From NCBI GenBank assembly GCA_025355325.1, contig JANXZX010000087.1, forward strand, positions 1 through 33,049: a stretch of DNA of 33,049 nucleotides. Reading direction: 5' to 3'. The stretch comes from Geobacteraceae bacterium. GTDB taxonomy: Bacteria > Desulfobacterota > Desulfuromonadia > Geobacterales > Pseudopelobacteraceae. The position numbers and the translations under genes were made by a program. Shown here piece after piece: positions 1 through 6,959 of the stretch. Each line of letters opens with the position of its first letter. The stretch's first letter is position 1. Below the pieces are notes generated by a model. The model did not search any database. It was not told the origin of the DNA and worked only from the letters and a program-made list of their open reading frames with translations.

Positions 1-2609
1 CGTTTTGCCCACGGGGTGGTCGGCAGGTTGCCGCCGTAGATGGAGGTACAGCCGGTGGCGTTGGCGATCATGGCCCGGTCGCCGAACAGCTGTGACAGCA
101 GTTTCAGATAGGGGGTTTCGCCGCAGCCGGCACAGGCGCCGGAGTATTCGAAGGTCGGACGTACCAGCTGGCTGCCGCGCAGGGTGTCCAGCTTGAGTTT
201 GGTCGGATCCATGTCGGGCAGTGCCAGGAAGAAGTCGTAGTTGGCGGCTTCTGTTGCTCTCAGCGGTGGCTGGAACTGCATGTTGATGGCTTTGTGGTTT
301 GCGTCTTCCTTGCTCTTGGCAGGGCAGTTGTGGACGCAGGCGCCGCAGCCGGTGCAGTCTTCCGGTGCTACCTGCAGGGTGTATTTCATGCCTTTGAATT
401 CGGGCAGTTTGCAGTCGGTTGATTTGAAGGTTTTGGGTGCGCCTTTCAGCAGTTTGCCGTCATAGGCTTTCATGCGGATGGTGGCGTGTGGGCAGACGAA
501 GGAGCAGATGCCGCACTGGATGCAGAGTTGTTCGTCCCAGACCGGGATGTCAACGGCGATGTTGCGTTTTTCATATTGCGAGGTGGCGGTCGGGAAGGTG
601 CCGTCAGCGGGCATCAGGGATACGGGCAGGTCGTCGCCGAAGCCGGCTATGATGCGGCCGGTTACGTCCTGGACGAATTTAGGTGCGGTTTTGGCGACAG
701 CCGGCGGCATTTTGAGTTTGCTGGTGGCTTTGGCCGGTACTTTGACTTCGTAGATGTTTTTGAGTGCTTCGTCAACGGCGGCGTTGTTCATGGCGACGAC
801 TTTATCGCCCGATTTGCCGTAGCTTTTCTTGATGGCGCCTTTGATTTCTTTCAGCGCGGTGGCCAGTGGGATGATGTTGGAGATTTTGAAGAAGGCGGTT
901 TGCATGATGACGTTGATGCGGGCGCCCAGGCCAAGTTCTTCTCCCAGTTTGATGGCGTTGATGACGTAGAATTTGAGTTTTTTGTCGATGATCTGCTGCT
1001 GGACTTCTTTGGGCATTTTGTCCCAGACTTCACCCTGCTCGAATGGGGAGCAGAGCAGGAAGGTCGCGCCCGGTTTGGCCTGGCTGACCATGTCGTATTT
1101 CTCCAGGAAGGAGAAGTTGTGACAGGCGATGAAGTCGGCGTGGTCGATCAGGTAGGGGGCGTTGATGGCCTTTTTCCCGAAGCGCAGGTGCGAGATGGTG
1201 ATGGTGCCGGCTTTTTTGGAGTCGTAGACGAAGTAGGCCTGGGCAAAGTTCTTGGTGGTTTCACCGATGATTTTGATGGTGTTTTTGTTGGCGCCGACGG
1301 TGCCGTCGGAGCCTAAGCCGTAGAACATGGCTTCGTAGGTGCCGTCCATGGCGTTACGGAAGGAGGGGGTGTACTCCAGGCTGCAGTTGGTGACGTCTTC
1401 TTTGATGCCGACGGCAAAGTGGTTTTTCGGTTTGGCTTTTTTGAGGTTGTCCAGAACGGATTTTGCCATGGCCGGGGTGAATTCTTTGGAGCCGAGGCCG
1501 TAGCGGCCGCCTACGATGGTCGGATAGCCTTTGAAGCTGAATTTGCCGGCAGACATGGCTTCGCCGATGGCGGTGCGGACGTCCAGATAGAGTGGTTCGC
1601 CGAGTGAGCCGGGTTCTTTGGTGCGGTCGAGGACGGCGATGCTCGTGACGGTTTTCGGTAGTGCTTTGATGAAGGCGTCCAGCGGGAAGGGGCGATAGAG
1701 GTGGACTTTGACAACGCCGACTTTCTCACCTTTTTTGATGAGGGTTTTGACGGTTTCTTCGACGGTGTCGGCAGCGGAACCCATGACGACGACAATCCGC
1801 TCGGCGTCTTTGGCGCCGACGTAGTCTACCAGTTTGTATTTGCGGCCGGTAAGTTTGCCGAATTTGTCCATTTCTTCCTGGACGATTTTGATGCAGGGTT
1901 CATAAAATTGGTTGACGGTTTCACGTCCCTGGAAGTAGACATCCGGGTTCTGGGCGGTGCCGCGCATGACGGGGCGGTCGGGGGATAGGCCGCGCAGACG
2001 GTGGGCGTTGACGAGGTCGTTGTCGATCATGGCGCGCATGTCGTCAAAGGTCAGTTCTTCTACTTTCTGGACTTCGTGGGAGGTGCGGAAGCCGTCGAAG
2101 AAGTGCAGGAACGGGATCCGGCTGCGCAGGGTTGAAGCCTGGGCGATCAGGGCAAAGTCCATGACTTCCTGGACGTTGTTGGAGCAGAACATGGCCCAGC
2201 CGGTGGAACGGCAGGACATGACGTCGGAGTGGTCGCCGAAGATGTTCAGTGCGGCGGCGGAGATGGCACGGGCAGATACGTGGAATACCGTGGAGGTCAG
2301 TTCGCCAGCGATCTTGTACATGTTGGGGATCATCAGCAGCAGACCCTGGCTGGCGGTAAAGGTGGTGGTCAGTGCGCCGGCCTGCAGAGCGCCGTGCACG
2401 GTGCCTGCCGCGCCGCCTTCTGACTGCAGTTCGGATACCAATGGGATGGTGCCCCAGATGTTCTTCTCGCCTGCGGCGCTCTTCGCGTCGGAGATCTCCC
2501 CCATTACGGATGAAGGGGTGATCGGATAAATTGCGATGACTTCGTTGGTGGCATGTGCCACGTGGGCGGCGGCGGTGTTGCCGTCAATGGTTACCATTTT
2601 TCTACTCAT
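1..2609 (-). CDS. nifJ: Pyruvate:ferredoxin (flavodoxin) oxidoreductase, C-terminus cut by window edge
   Basis: This is the single-chain enzyme that decarboxylates pyruvate to acetyl-CoA with reduction of ferredoxin, or the reverse, in the cytoplasm. The frame is open from the ATG at 2609 to the left edge: 869 codons of about 1190 usual for the family. Residues 28-33 read YPITPS (pyrimidine-binding domain I), followed by a conserved SEGGAAG segment at 63-69. Two ferredoxin motifs follow, CIQCGICSFVCP near residue 695 and CTGCGACVHNCP near 755. The start of the TPP domain (CAGCGETPY) lies near 828. The missing part should hold the rest of the TPP domain. The start is set by AAGGAGG a few bases upstream and by the typical N-terminus (KMVTIDGNTAAAHVA). 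It lies 37 bp after recR and is probably cotranscribed with it. Its codons are more GC-rich than the nuo genes, as might be expected of a highly expressed gene (inference). Confidence 0.96.
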   Translation of the reverse strand, partial: MSRKMVTIDGNTAAAHVAHATNEVIAIYPITPSSVMGEISDAKSAAGEKNIWGTIPLVSELQSEGGAAGTVHGALQAGALTTTFTASQGLLLMIPNMYKIAGELTSTVFHVSARAISAAALNIFGDHSDVMSCRSTGWAMFCSNNVQEVMDFALIAQASTLRSRIPFLHFFDGFRTSHEVQKVEELTFDDMRAMIDNDLVNAHRLRGLSPDRPVMRGTAQNPDVYFQGRETVNQFYEPCIKIVQEEMDKFGKLTGRKYKLVDYVGAKDAERIVVVMGSAADTVEETVKTLIKKGEKVGVVKVHLYRPFPLDAFIKALPKTVTSIAVLDRTKEPGSLGEPLYLDVRTAIGEAMSAGKFSFKGYPTIVGGRYGLGSKEFTPAMAKSVLDNLKKAKPKNHFAVGIKEDVTNCSLEYTPSFRNAMDGTYEAMFYGLGSDGTVGANKNTIKIIGETTKNFAQAYFVYDSKKAGTITISHLRFGKKAINAPYLIDHADFIACHNFSFLEKYDMVSQAKPGATFLLCSPFEQGEVWDKMPKEVQQQIIDKKLKFYVINAIKLGEELGLGARINVIMQTAFFKISNIIPLATALKEIKGAIKKSYGKSGDKVVAMNNAAVDEALKNIYEVKVPAKATSKLKMPPAVAKTAPKFVQDVTGRIIAGFGDDLPVSLMPADGTFPTATSQYEKRNIAVDIPVWDEQLCIQCGICSFVCPHATIRMKAYDGKLLKGAPKTFKSTDCKLPEFKGMKYTLQVAPEDCTGCGACVHNCPAKSKEDANHKAINMQFQPPLRATEAANYDFFLALPDMDPTKLKLDTLRGSQLVRPTFEYSGACAGCGETPYLKLLSQLFGDRAMIANATGCTSIYGGNLPTTPWAK

Positions 2610-2646
2610 GCGTTCCTCCTTTGTTGGGTGTATGTTAACGTAGTGC

Positions 2647-3240
2647 CTACAATTCGTTTCTTCCCTGTAGCGCCCACTGAACGGTGGCCGCATCAACAAA
2701 TTCGATATCACTTCCGAGCGGAATGCCATGTGCCAGCCGACTGATTTTAACTCCGGTCGGCTTTAGTACTTTGGTCAGATAAAGAGCCGTTGCTTCTCCC
2801 TCAACCGTGAAGTTTGTGGCAATTACCACTTCGTGAACCGACCCTGCTTCGACCCGATTCACCAGTTCTGCTATCCTCAGGTTTGATGGCCCAATACCCG
2901 ACAGCGGCGATATGGACCCTTCCAGGACGTGATAGGTACCCTGATAGGCATTGCTCCGTTCCAGAGCCATCAAGTCCTGAGAGTTTTCAACGACACAGAT
3001 GATACCGGAATCGCGATTGCCGGAGCAGATAGAGCAGGGATCGGTCTCGGTGATGGCGAAGCAGATCGAACAGGGTCGGACCCGGTCTCGAACCTCACAG
3101 AGCGATTCCGACAACGCTGTCATATTCCGGGGCGATTTAAGAAGATGAAAAGCCAAACGGAGCGCGGTTCGTTCTCCGACCCCTGGTAACTTCTTCAGTT
3201 CTCCTACCAAACGCATCAATGATGACGATTTTGTTAACAT
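2647..3240 (-). CDS. recR: Recombination protein RecR
   Basis: RecR works with RecO/RecF to load RecA at gaps and stalled forks. The product is 197 aa, the usual size. An N-terminal helix-hairpin-helix (LKKLPGVGERTALRLAFHLL, 16-35) precedes a four-cysteine zinc finger (C57, C60, C69, C72) and a Toprim domain that starts near residue 79 (VVENSQDL). The ATG at 3240 is preferred because homologues begin MLTKSSSL. A GTG at 3252 would add four residues. Neither start has a good Shine-Dalgarno sequence. A consensus -10 box lies 33-38 bp upstream, so recR may have its own promoter after a terminator-like structure, instead of depending only on dnaX-ybaB transcription. Confidence 0.96.
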   Translation of the reverse strand: MLTKSSSLMRLVGELKKLPGVGERTALRLAFHLLKSPRNMTALSESLCEVRDRVRPCSICFAITETDPCSICSGNRDSGIICVVENSQDLMALERSNAYQGTYHVLEGSISPLSGIGPSNLRIAELVNRVEAGSVHEVVIATNFTVEGEATALYLTKVLKPTGVKISRLAHGIPLGSDIEFVDAATVQWALQGRNEL

Positions 3241-3272
3241 AAAATCCGGCACAAATAAAACATTTTTTTAGT

Positions 3273-3278
3273 ATTATA
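3273..3278 (-). promoter_or_regulatory. Candidate -10 box for recR-por
   Basis: The minus strand reads TATAAT, a perfect sigma-70 -10 element, 33-38 bp before the recR ATG. No convincing -35 lies 16-18 bp upstream; that place holds the right arm and U-tract of the terminator-like hairpin. It could be an activator-dependent or weak promoter that restores expression after attenuation. Confidence 0.4.
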
Positions 3279-3284
3279 GCGTGG

Positions 3285-3346
3285 TTAAAAAAGATGCTCC
3301 CCCGCTCTGGACGGGTCAGACGATGACCAAAAACCATGGAGGAGCA
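3285..3346 (-). terminator. Intrinsic-terminator-like structure between ybaB and recR
   Basis: On the minus strand TGCTCC (3346-3341) pairs with GGAGCA (3300-3295), with two or three further pairs after one mismatch. It is followed by ATCTTTTTT. The long loop contains a second perfect hairpin, GGTCA-5 nt-TGACC. The U-run directly after the closing arm makes this a plausible Rho-independent terminator or attenuator for transcripts coming from dnaX-ybaB. The rest of the 252-bp ybaB-recR gap is AT-rich and holds no gene I can support. Confidence 0.5.
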
Positions 3347-3492
3347 ATATTAATAAGGTTCTTTGAGTATACAAAACAGCTGGCAATGACACTGTTTGCC
3401 AAAGCTGCGATTAGTCGAACTAAAATATTCAATTACAATAAAATATCAATTGGGCGAATCATGGCAATCAATGCTCCAACTATCCGATATTA

Positions 3493-3807
3493 CTAAAAAA
3501 GACCAGGTATACTCATACCGCCGGTAATTTTTGACATTTCATCACCCATTTCAGCGTGAACTTTCTTCAGGGCCTCATTTGCGGCTGTCATAACCAGGTC
3601 CTGCAGCATTTCGACGTCATTCGGATCAACCGCTTCTTTTTTAATTTCCAGTGAAATTATTTCATTCTTGCCGTTCACGGTAACCGTTACCGCTCCACCG
3701 CCGGATGTTGCAACAGCAGTTTTTAAACTGGCTTCCTCCTGCAGTCTGGCCATTTTCTGCTGAATCATCTGGGCTTGTTTCATGATATTTGCTAATCCCT
3801 TTGACAT
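3493..3807 (-). CDS. ybaB: YbaB/EbfC family nucleoid-associated protein
   Basis: A small DNA-binding protein, 104 aa, the usual size. It begins with the family pattern MSKGLANIMKQAQMIQQKM, a long N-terminal helix, and continues with the conserved VTVNGKNEI beta segment and an amphipathic C-terminal helix (DLVMTAANEALKKV). YbaB/EbfC dimers bind DNA and sit between dnaX and recR in many bacteria, as here. The Shine-Dalgarno is a G-rich GAGGGGGG 5 bp before the ATG. A MITE-like repeat separates it from dnaX, and a terminator-like hairpin separates it from recR, so expression of the three genes may be uncoupled in this genome. Confidence 0.95.
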   Translation of the reverse strand: MSKGLANIMKQAQMIQQKMARLQEEASLKTAVATSGGGAVTVTVNGKNEIISLEIKKEAVDPNDVEMLQDLVMTAANEALKKVHAEMGDEMSKITGGMSIPGLF

Positions 3808-3850
3808 CTTTCCCCCCTCGAATTTTCATGATTTTGTTTCAGGTTCGCCC

Positions 3851-4014
3851 AGGAGTCTGTCGGACTTAGGAAATCGTAGCGAAAATTCGGCTGAGCGAGA
3901 GCAGATTTTGTCGATTTTGAAGGTCAATAGTTGTTCTATTGACCGAGAAAGCGGCGAAATATGATTCGTTCAGACGGATTTGCAGCAGATTTCCCCTAAG
4001 TCCGACAGGCTCCT
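3851..4014. repeat. MITE-like element with 20-bp terminal inverted repeats
   Basis: The left end 3851-3870 (AGGAGTCTGTCGGACTTAGG) and right end 3995-4014 are inverted copies with one mismatch in 20. The 164-bp element has no plausible gene. It contains a perfect hairpin at 3922-3944 (GGTCAATAG, 5-nt loop, CTATTGACC). This is the architecture of a non-autonomous miniature transposable element mobilised by a transposase in trans. I see no clear target-site duplication. It lies 7 bp past the dnaX stop and 33 bp before the ybaB Shine-Dalgarno region, so the flanking genes are intact. No second copy occurs in the window. Confidence 0.75.
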
Positions 4015-4021
4015 AGAATCT

Positions 4022-5716
4022 TTAAAATTCCCGCACATCTGTAATTGTGCCGCCAAACACACGCTGTGCCTCTTTGACAACCGGATGGTTTGCCACCTCC
4101 TGTTTCAACTCTTCCAGGTGTTGTTCGTCGTCACTCTTTTTTTTTTCAGCCAACGACAAGGGCGCATCCGCGAAACCGGTTTCAATCGATTTAACCCGGA
4201 TTACCGTATCCCCTCCGCCAAAAGCACAGGCCATTTTTTGCACATCCGCTATAAATTCGGCATCCTGGGCTGCAGTCAGGTAGTAACTGCCGGCAGGGAA
4301 ACCGATTTCAATCAAACCGTTTTCCTGTTTGAGCGGACTGCCGTGCTCAAGTACCGATCCGAGCAATGGCTCTTTTTCATTTACAAATGCCACAAACCGG
4401 CCCCAATCAGTGTGTCCCCCGGCAGGCTTTGGTGCGGCAGCAGCGACAACGGCCGCCGGTTGCGACGGGCGAGCAGGGGAAGTCCTTTGCGGCTCAGCAG
4501 AGTACAATGGCTGAGCAGGTGCCGTTCTGGCAGTTTCCCATGGCAGCGCCGGCGTATGAACCGCAGCCGTTTCCAACGTTTTTATCTTATCAATCAGCTC
4601 CTGAATGGGTACCAGAGGGGCCATTATCGTAGCTTTCAAAAGTGCCATTTCCACAATAAGTCGCGGAAAACTGGCGTACGCCATCTCAGATTCGGCTTTT
4701 ATCAGCAGAGTCAAGCGACGTTGAATATCCAGTGCCGTGACGTGAAGCGACCTCTTTTGCAGATCCTCAAGTTCCGCAGCTGTAAGCTCAAGGATTTCTT
4801 CGGGTTTTTTGACCGAATGGATCACCAGCAGATTCCGAAAATGCTCGATCAACTCCTGACAGAACTGCCGCATGTTGTAGCCGACCAGATCGACCTGTTT
4901 GATACCGGCTAGCACGCTCTGAGTATCGCCACTGAATACCGCCGCCGAAATATCCCCAAGCAGTCGCCGGTCGATGGTCCCCAGCAACGTGCCGACATCG
5001 TCGTCACTGACCGTGTCACCGCAAAACGCCAGCACCTGATCGAATGCGGTCAGGGAATCGCGCATGCTGCCGTCCCCTTTGCGTGCAATCAAAGCAAGGG
5101 AAGCATCTGTTATGGTAACGGATTCTTTTTCGGCTATTTCACGCAGACGGGCGATTATTTTCGGCAGAGTGACCCGTTTAAAATCAAAACGCTGGCAGCG
5201 GGAAAGAATCGTTACCGGAAGCTTGTGCGGTTCGGTTGTTGCGAAGATGAATTTAACATGTTCAGGCGGTTCTTCGAGCGTCTTCAGCAGCGCGTTGAAC
5301 GCGTTGGTAGAGAGCATGTGGACTTCATCGATGATGATGATGCGATAACGGCTATGGGAAGGAAGATACTTGATGTTGTCGCGCAGGTCGCGAACATCGT
5401 CAACACCGTTGTTGGAAGCGCCGTCAATCTCGAAAACGTCGGTAGATGTACCTTTTGTTATCTCGATGCACTGCTGGCAGACGTTGCACGGCTCATGCGT
5501 GACCCCTCTCTCGCAGTTGAGGGTCTTGGCCATAATGCGGGCGGTACTGGTTTTACCGACACCGCGCGCGCCGGTAAACAGAAAGGCATGAGCAACACGC
5601 CCCGAGTCGATGGCATTCTGTAGCGTGCGGCTGACATGTTCCTGTCCAGCCAGTTCGGAAAAGCTTTGGGGGCGGTATTTCCTTGCCAGGACTTCATAGT
5701 GCGTGCCGTTGGACAA
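4022..5716 (-). CDS. dnaX: DNA polymerase III subunits gamma/tau
   Basis: The AAA+ clamp-loader subunit, 564 aa. Motifs in order: Walker A GARGVGKT (49-56), zinc-binding cysteines C68, C77, C80 and C83, Walker B DEVH (130-133), sensor 1 and SRC (172-174). An Ala/Pro-rich linker near 385-430 leads to a C-terminal domain. The start is a TTG at 5716 after GAGGTTAG; the protein begins in the normal family place (YEVLARKYRP), so this start is likely. A run of ten A in the mRNA at codons 524-527, followed by GAGTGA in the -1 frame, would give a 528-residue second product. Upstream lie the SRP RNA and tRNA-Ser, an arrangement familiar from Geobacter. No separate dnaX promoter is obvious between ffs and the TTG. 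Confidence 0.97.
   Translation of the reverse strand: MSNGTHYEVLARKYRPQSFSELAGQEHVSRTLQNAIDSGRVAHAFLFTGARGVGKTSTARIMAKTLNCERGVTHEPCNVCQQCIEITKGTSTDVFEIDGASNNGVDDVRDLRDNIKYLPSHSRYRIIIIDEVHMLSTNAFNALLKTLEEPPEHVKFIFATTEPHKLPVTILSRCQRFDFKRVTLPKIIARLREIAEKESVTITDASLALIARKGDGSMRDSLTAFDQVLAFCGDTVSDDDVGTLLGTIDRRLLGDISAAVFSGDTQSVLAGIKQVDLVGYNMRQFCQELIEHFRNLLVIHSVKKPEEILELTAAELEDLQKRSLHVTALDIQRRLTLLIKAESEMAYASFPRLIVEMALLKATIMAPLVPIQELIDKIKTLETAAVHTPALPWETARTAPAQPLYSAEPQRTSPARPSQPAAVVAAAAPKPAGGHTDWGRFVAFVNEKEPLLGSVLEHGSPLKQENGLIEIGFPAGSYYLTAAQDAEFIADVQKMACAFGGGDTVIRVKSIETGFADAPLSLAEKKKSDDEQHLEELKQEVANHPVVKEAQRVFGGTITDVREF
4131..4146 (-). other. dnaX: Candidate slippage/frameshift site in dnaX
   Basis: On the coding (minus) strand, codons GAA AAA AAA AAG AGT GAC contain ten consecutive A. 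A -1 shift or insertion of one A gives AAA GAG TGA, ending after residue 528. The string A AAA AAG AGT GA is the same as the E. coli dnaX slippery site and its out-of-frame stop. In Thermus dnaX an A9 run causes transcriptional slippage. Here the site is much closer to the C-terminus (36 residues lost) than in E. coli. Confidence 0.55.
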
Positions 5717-5802
5717 GAGATCTAACCTCGCTCGGTGGACCGACTCTCCACGTAAAGATGCGGGGAGCAGTTTTTATTCTGGGGGCTGTGAAAGGGAAAT
5801 GT

Positions 5803-5938
5803 TGTTTGCAGACGCAGATGATAGCCGGGTTTGCCCGCGGCACACAGCAGGAGCCGCTGCCGTTGCTTCCTTCCGGACCTGGCGGAGTTCACGGCGTGCC
5901 GTTGCGCGAGGCCCGGCTATCATCTCCGCCTGCAAACA
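5803..5938 (-). ncRNA. ffs: Bacterial small signal recognition particle RNA (4.5S type)
   Basis: The minus strand carries the SRP domain IV signature AGGTCCGGAAGGAAGCA, which binds Ffh, within a long hairpin. The outer stem AGATGATAGCCGGG/CCCGGCTATCATCT (5816-5829 with 5912-5925) closes a core of about 110 nt. Beyond a 4-nt internal loop on each side the pairing continues for nine more bp (5803-5811 with 5930-5938), giving the 136-nt span annotated. The mature ends are not certain; the extra stem may be a processing stalk. It lies between tRNA-Ser and dnaX on the same strand, with no terminator visible after it. Confidence 0.93.
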
Positions 5939-5989
5939 GGTAAACAAAAAAACAGATTTTCAAAAATGCCGCATATGATTCAAAAAAAA

Positions 5990-6080
5990 TGGCGGAGAGA
6001 GAGGGATTCGAACCCTCGGTACGCTATTAACGTACACACGCTTTCCAGGCGTGCTCCTTCAACCGCTCGGACATCTCTCC
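5990..6080 (-). tRNA. tRNA-Ser(GGA)
   Basis: Class II tRNA, 91 nt including an encoded CCA. The acceptor GGAGAGA pairs with TCTCTCC. The discriminator is G. The anticodon stem CACGC/GCGTG holds the loop CTGGAAA, with anticodon GGA for UCC/UCU. A long variable arm (GTACGTTAATAGCGTAC) marks serine, and GGTTCGAATCC is the T loop. Eight T follow the CCA directly. Confidence 0.97.
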
Positions 6081-6096
6081 ACAAAAGTGAACAGTA

Positions 6097-6125
6097 TGTA
6101 TAGTATATCCGTTACGATTTGTCCA
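6097..6125 (-). promoter_or_regulatory. Sigma-70-type promoter for tRNA-Ser
   Basis: On the minus strand TGGACA (6125-6120) and TATACA (6102-6097) are separated by exactly 17 bp. The predicted start is about ten bases before the tRNA 5' end. It probably also drives ffs and perhaps dnaX, since no other promoter is clear before them. Confidence 0.6.
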
Positions 6126-6191
6126 GCATTTCATATTATGCTTTGAATTACTCTGTTGAAAATTGTACAGTCGGGACAGGAGAGCTGATCT

Positions 6192-6959
6192 ATGAAGATT
6201 GCCGTTATTACCGCCATGCCGGAGGAGTTCAGGGTTGTATTCCGCTGGCTGAAATCCGGTGCTGCCGCACGGCTTGGCGGGATCAAAGCCATCCACTGCC
6301 AAACGGCCGGACATGATTTTGTTCTGGTTCAATCCGGGATGGGTTTTGACAATGCCGCCAAGGCGGCGGAGACAGTCATCCGTGAGACCCCTCCCGATTT
6401 GATAATCTCCGCCGGATTCTGCGGTGGAATCACACCGGAAGTGCGAATTGGCGATGTTGTTGTAGCGCATACTATTGTTATTACAAACGAAAGTGGCGTT
6501 GAAGAGGTGCCGGTTGAATTCTCCGGCATCGGCCAGGCACTTGTTACCAATCTGACCGAGAAGGGAAAACGGGCTGTTGAGGGGACGTTTGTCAGTACGC
6601 GGGCTATCATGCCAAAAGCGCATCTGGCCGGATTACTGGCGGACCGGTACCGCAACCCGGTTGTAGAGATGGAGAGTGGTGCAATTGCGTTGGCCGCTGC
6701 TGAACACAGTATCCCGTTATTGGCAATCCGTGCGGTCAGTGATGCGGCAGATGAGGAACTCGGATTTTCTCTGGATGAATTCTGCGACCCGGAATTACGC
6801 TGTATCCTGTTTCGCAAGGTGCTGCTGAAGATTCTGCGCAAACCCGCCATCATCCCACAGCTCATCCGCCTTTCCCGCAGCAGCCGCAAGGCGGCAGAGG
6901 AGTTGACAACTGCCATGGCGCATCTATTTCCCTTGCTTGAGAACCCGTCCAGCCGGTGA
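6192..6959 (+). CDS. Nucleoside phosphorylase / MTA-SAH nucleosidase superfamily protein
   Basis: A 255-aa cytoplasmic protein of the PNP/UDP phosphorylase superfamily. It begins MKIAVITAMPEEF as in MTA/SAH nucleosidases, has a glycine-rich SAGFCGGI strand (73-80), the substrate-binding MES triad (160-162) and the SDAAD motif (183-187) whose Asp is catalytic in the family. A Shine-Dalgarno AGGAGA stands about 9 bp upstream. Substrate cannot be decided from sequence: the SDAADE form is also seen in hopanoid-associated phosphorylases (HpnG) and related futalosine hydrolases, but no hopanoid or menaquinone genes lie nearby. The C-terminal 50 residues are basic and helical, longer than in MtnN. 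Its 3' end overlaps the convergent carotenoid gene by 36 bp. Confidence 0.85.
   Translation: MKIAVITAMPEEFRVVFRWLKSGAAARLGGIKAIHCQTAGHDFVLVQSGMGFDNAAKAAETVIRETPPDLIISAGFCGGITPEVRIGDVVVAHTIVITNESGVEEVPVEFSGIGQALVTNLTEKGKRAVEGTFVSTRAIMPKAHLAGLLADRYRNPVVEMESGAIALAAAEHSIPLLAIRAVSDAADEELGFSLDEFCDPELRCILFRKVLLKILRKPAIIPQLIRLSRSSRKAAEELTTAMAHLFPLLENPSSR

Noticed and set aside
486-1316. A 276-codon plus-strand open frame
   Set aside because: It is the antisense of the pyruvate oxidoreductase gene, rich in G, V, D and F from the complement of its codons, with no family resemblance or ribosome site.
3285-3346. A cyclic-di-GMP riboswitch, common in Geobacter
   Set aside because: The conserved core of that aptamer is not present; only a nested hairpin and U-tract are visible.
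3281-3496. A 71-codon plus-strand frame in the ybaB-recR gap
   Set aside because: A GGAGGAGCA stretch is nearby but within the frame and not before its start; composition is that of intergenic DNA and the region is better explained by the hairpin structure.
4137-4146. The A10 run as a sequencing length error that hides a truncated dnaX
   Set aside because: With ten bases the downstream frame continues to a family-like C-terminus (a conserved-looking VVKEAQRVFGG), so the count is probably right; an error would have broken it.
5981-5989. The eight T after tRNA-Ser as a full intrinsic terminator
   Set aside because: No dedicated GC-rich hairpin precedes it apart from the tRNA itself, so it is not listed separately.
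6027-6623. A 198-codon minus-strand frame covering tRNA-Ser
   Set aside because: It overlaps the tRNA and the nucleosidase gene and resembles no known protein.
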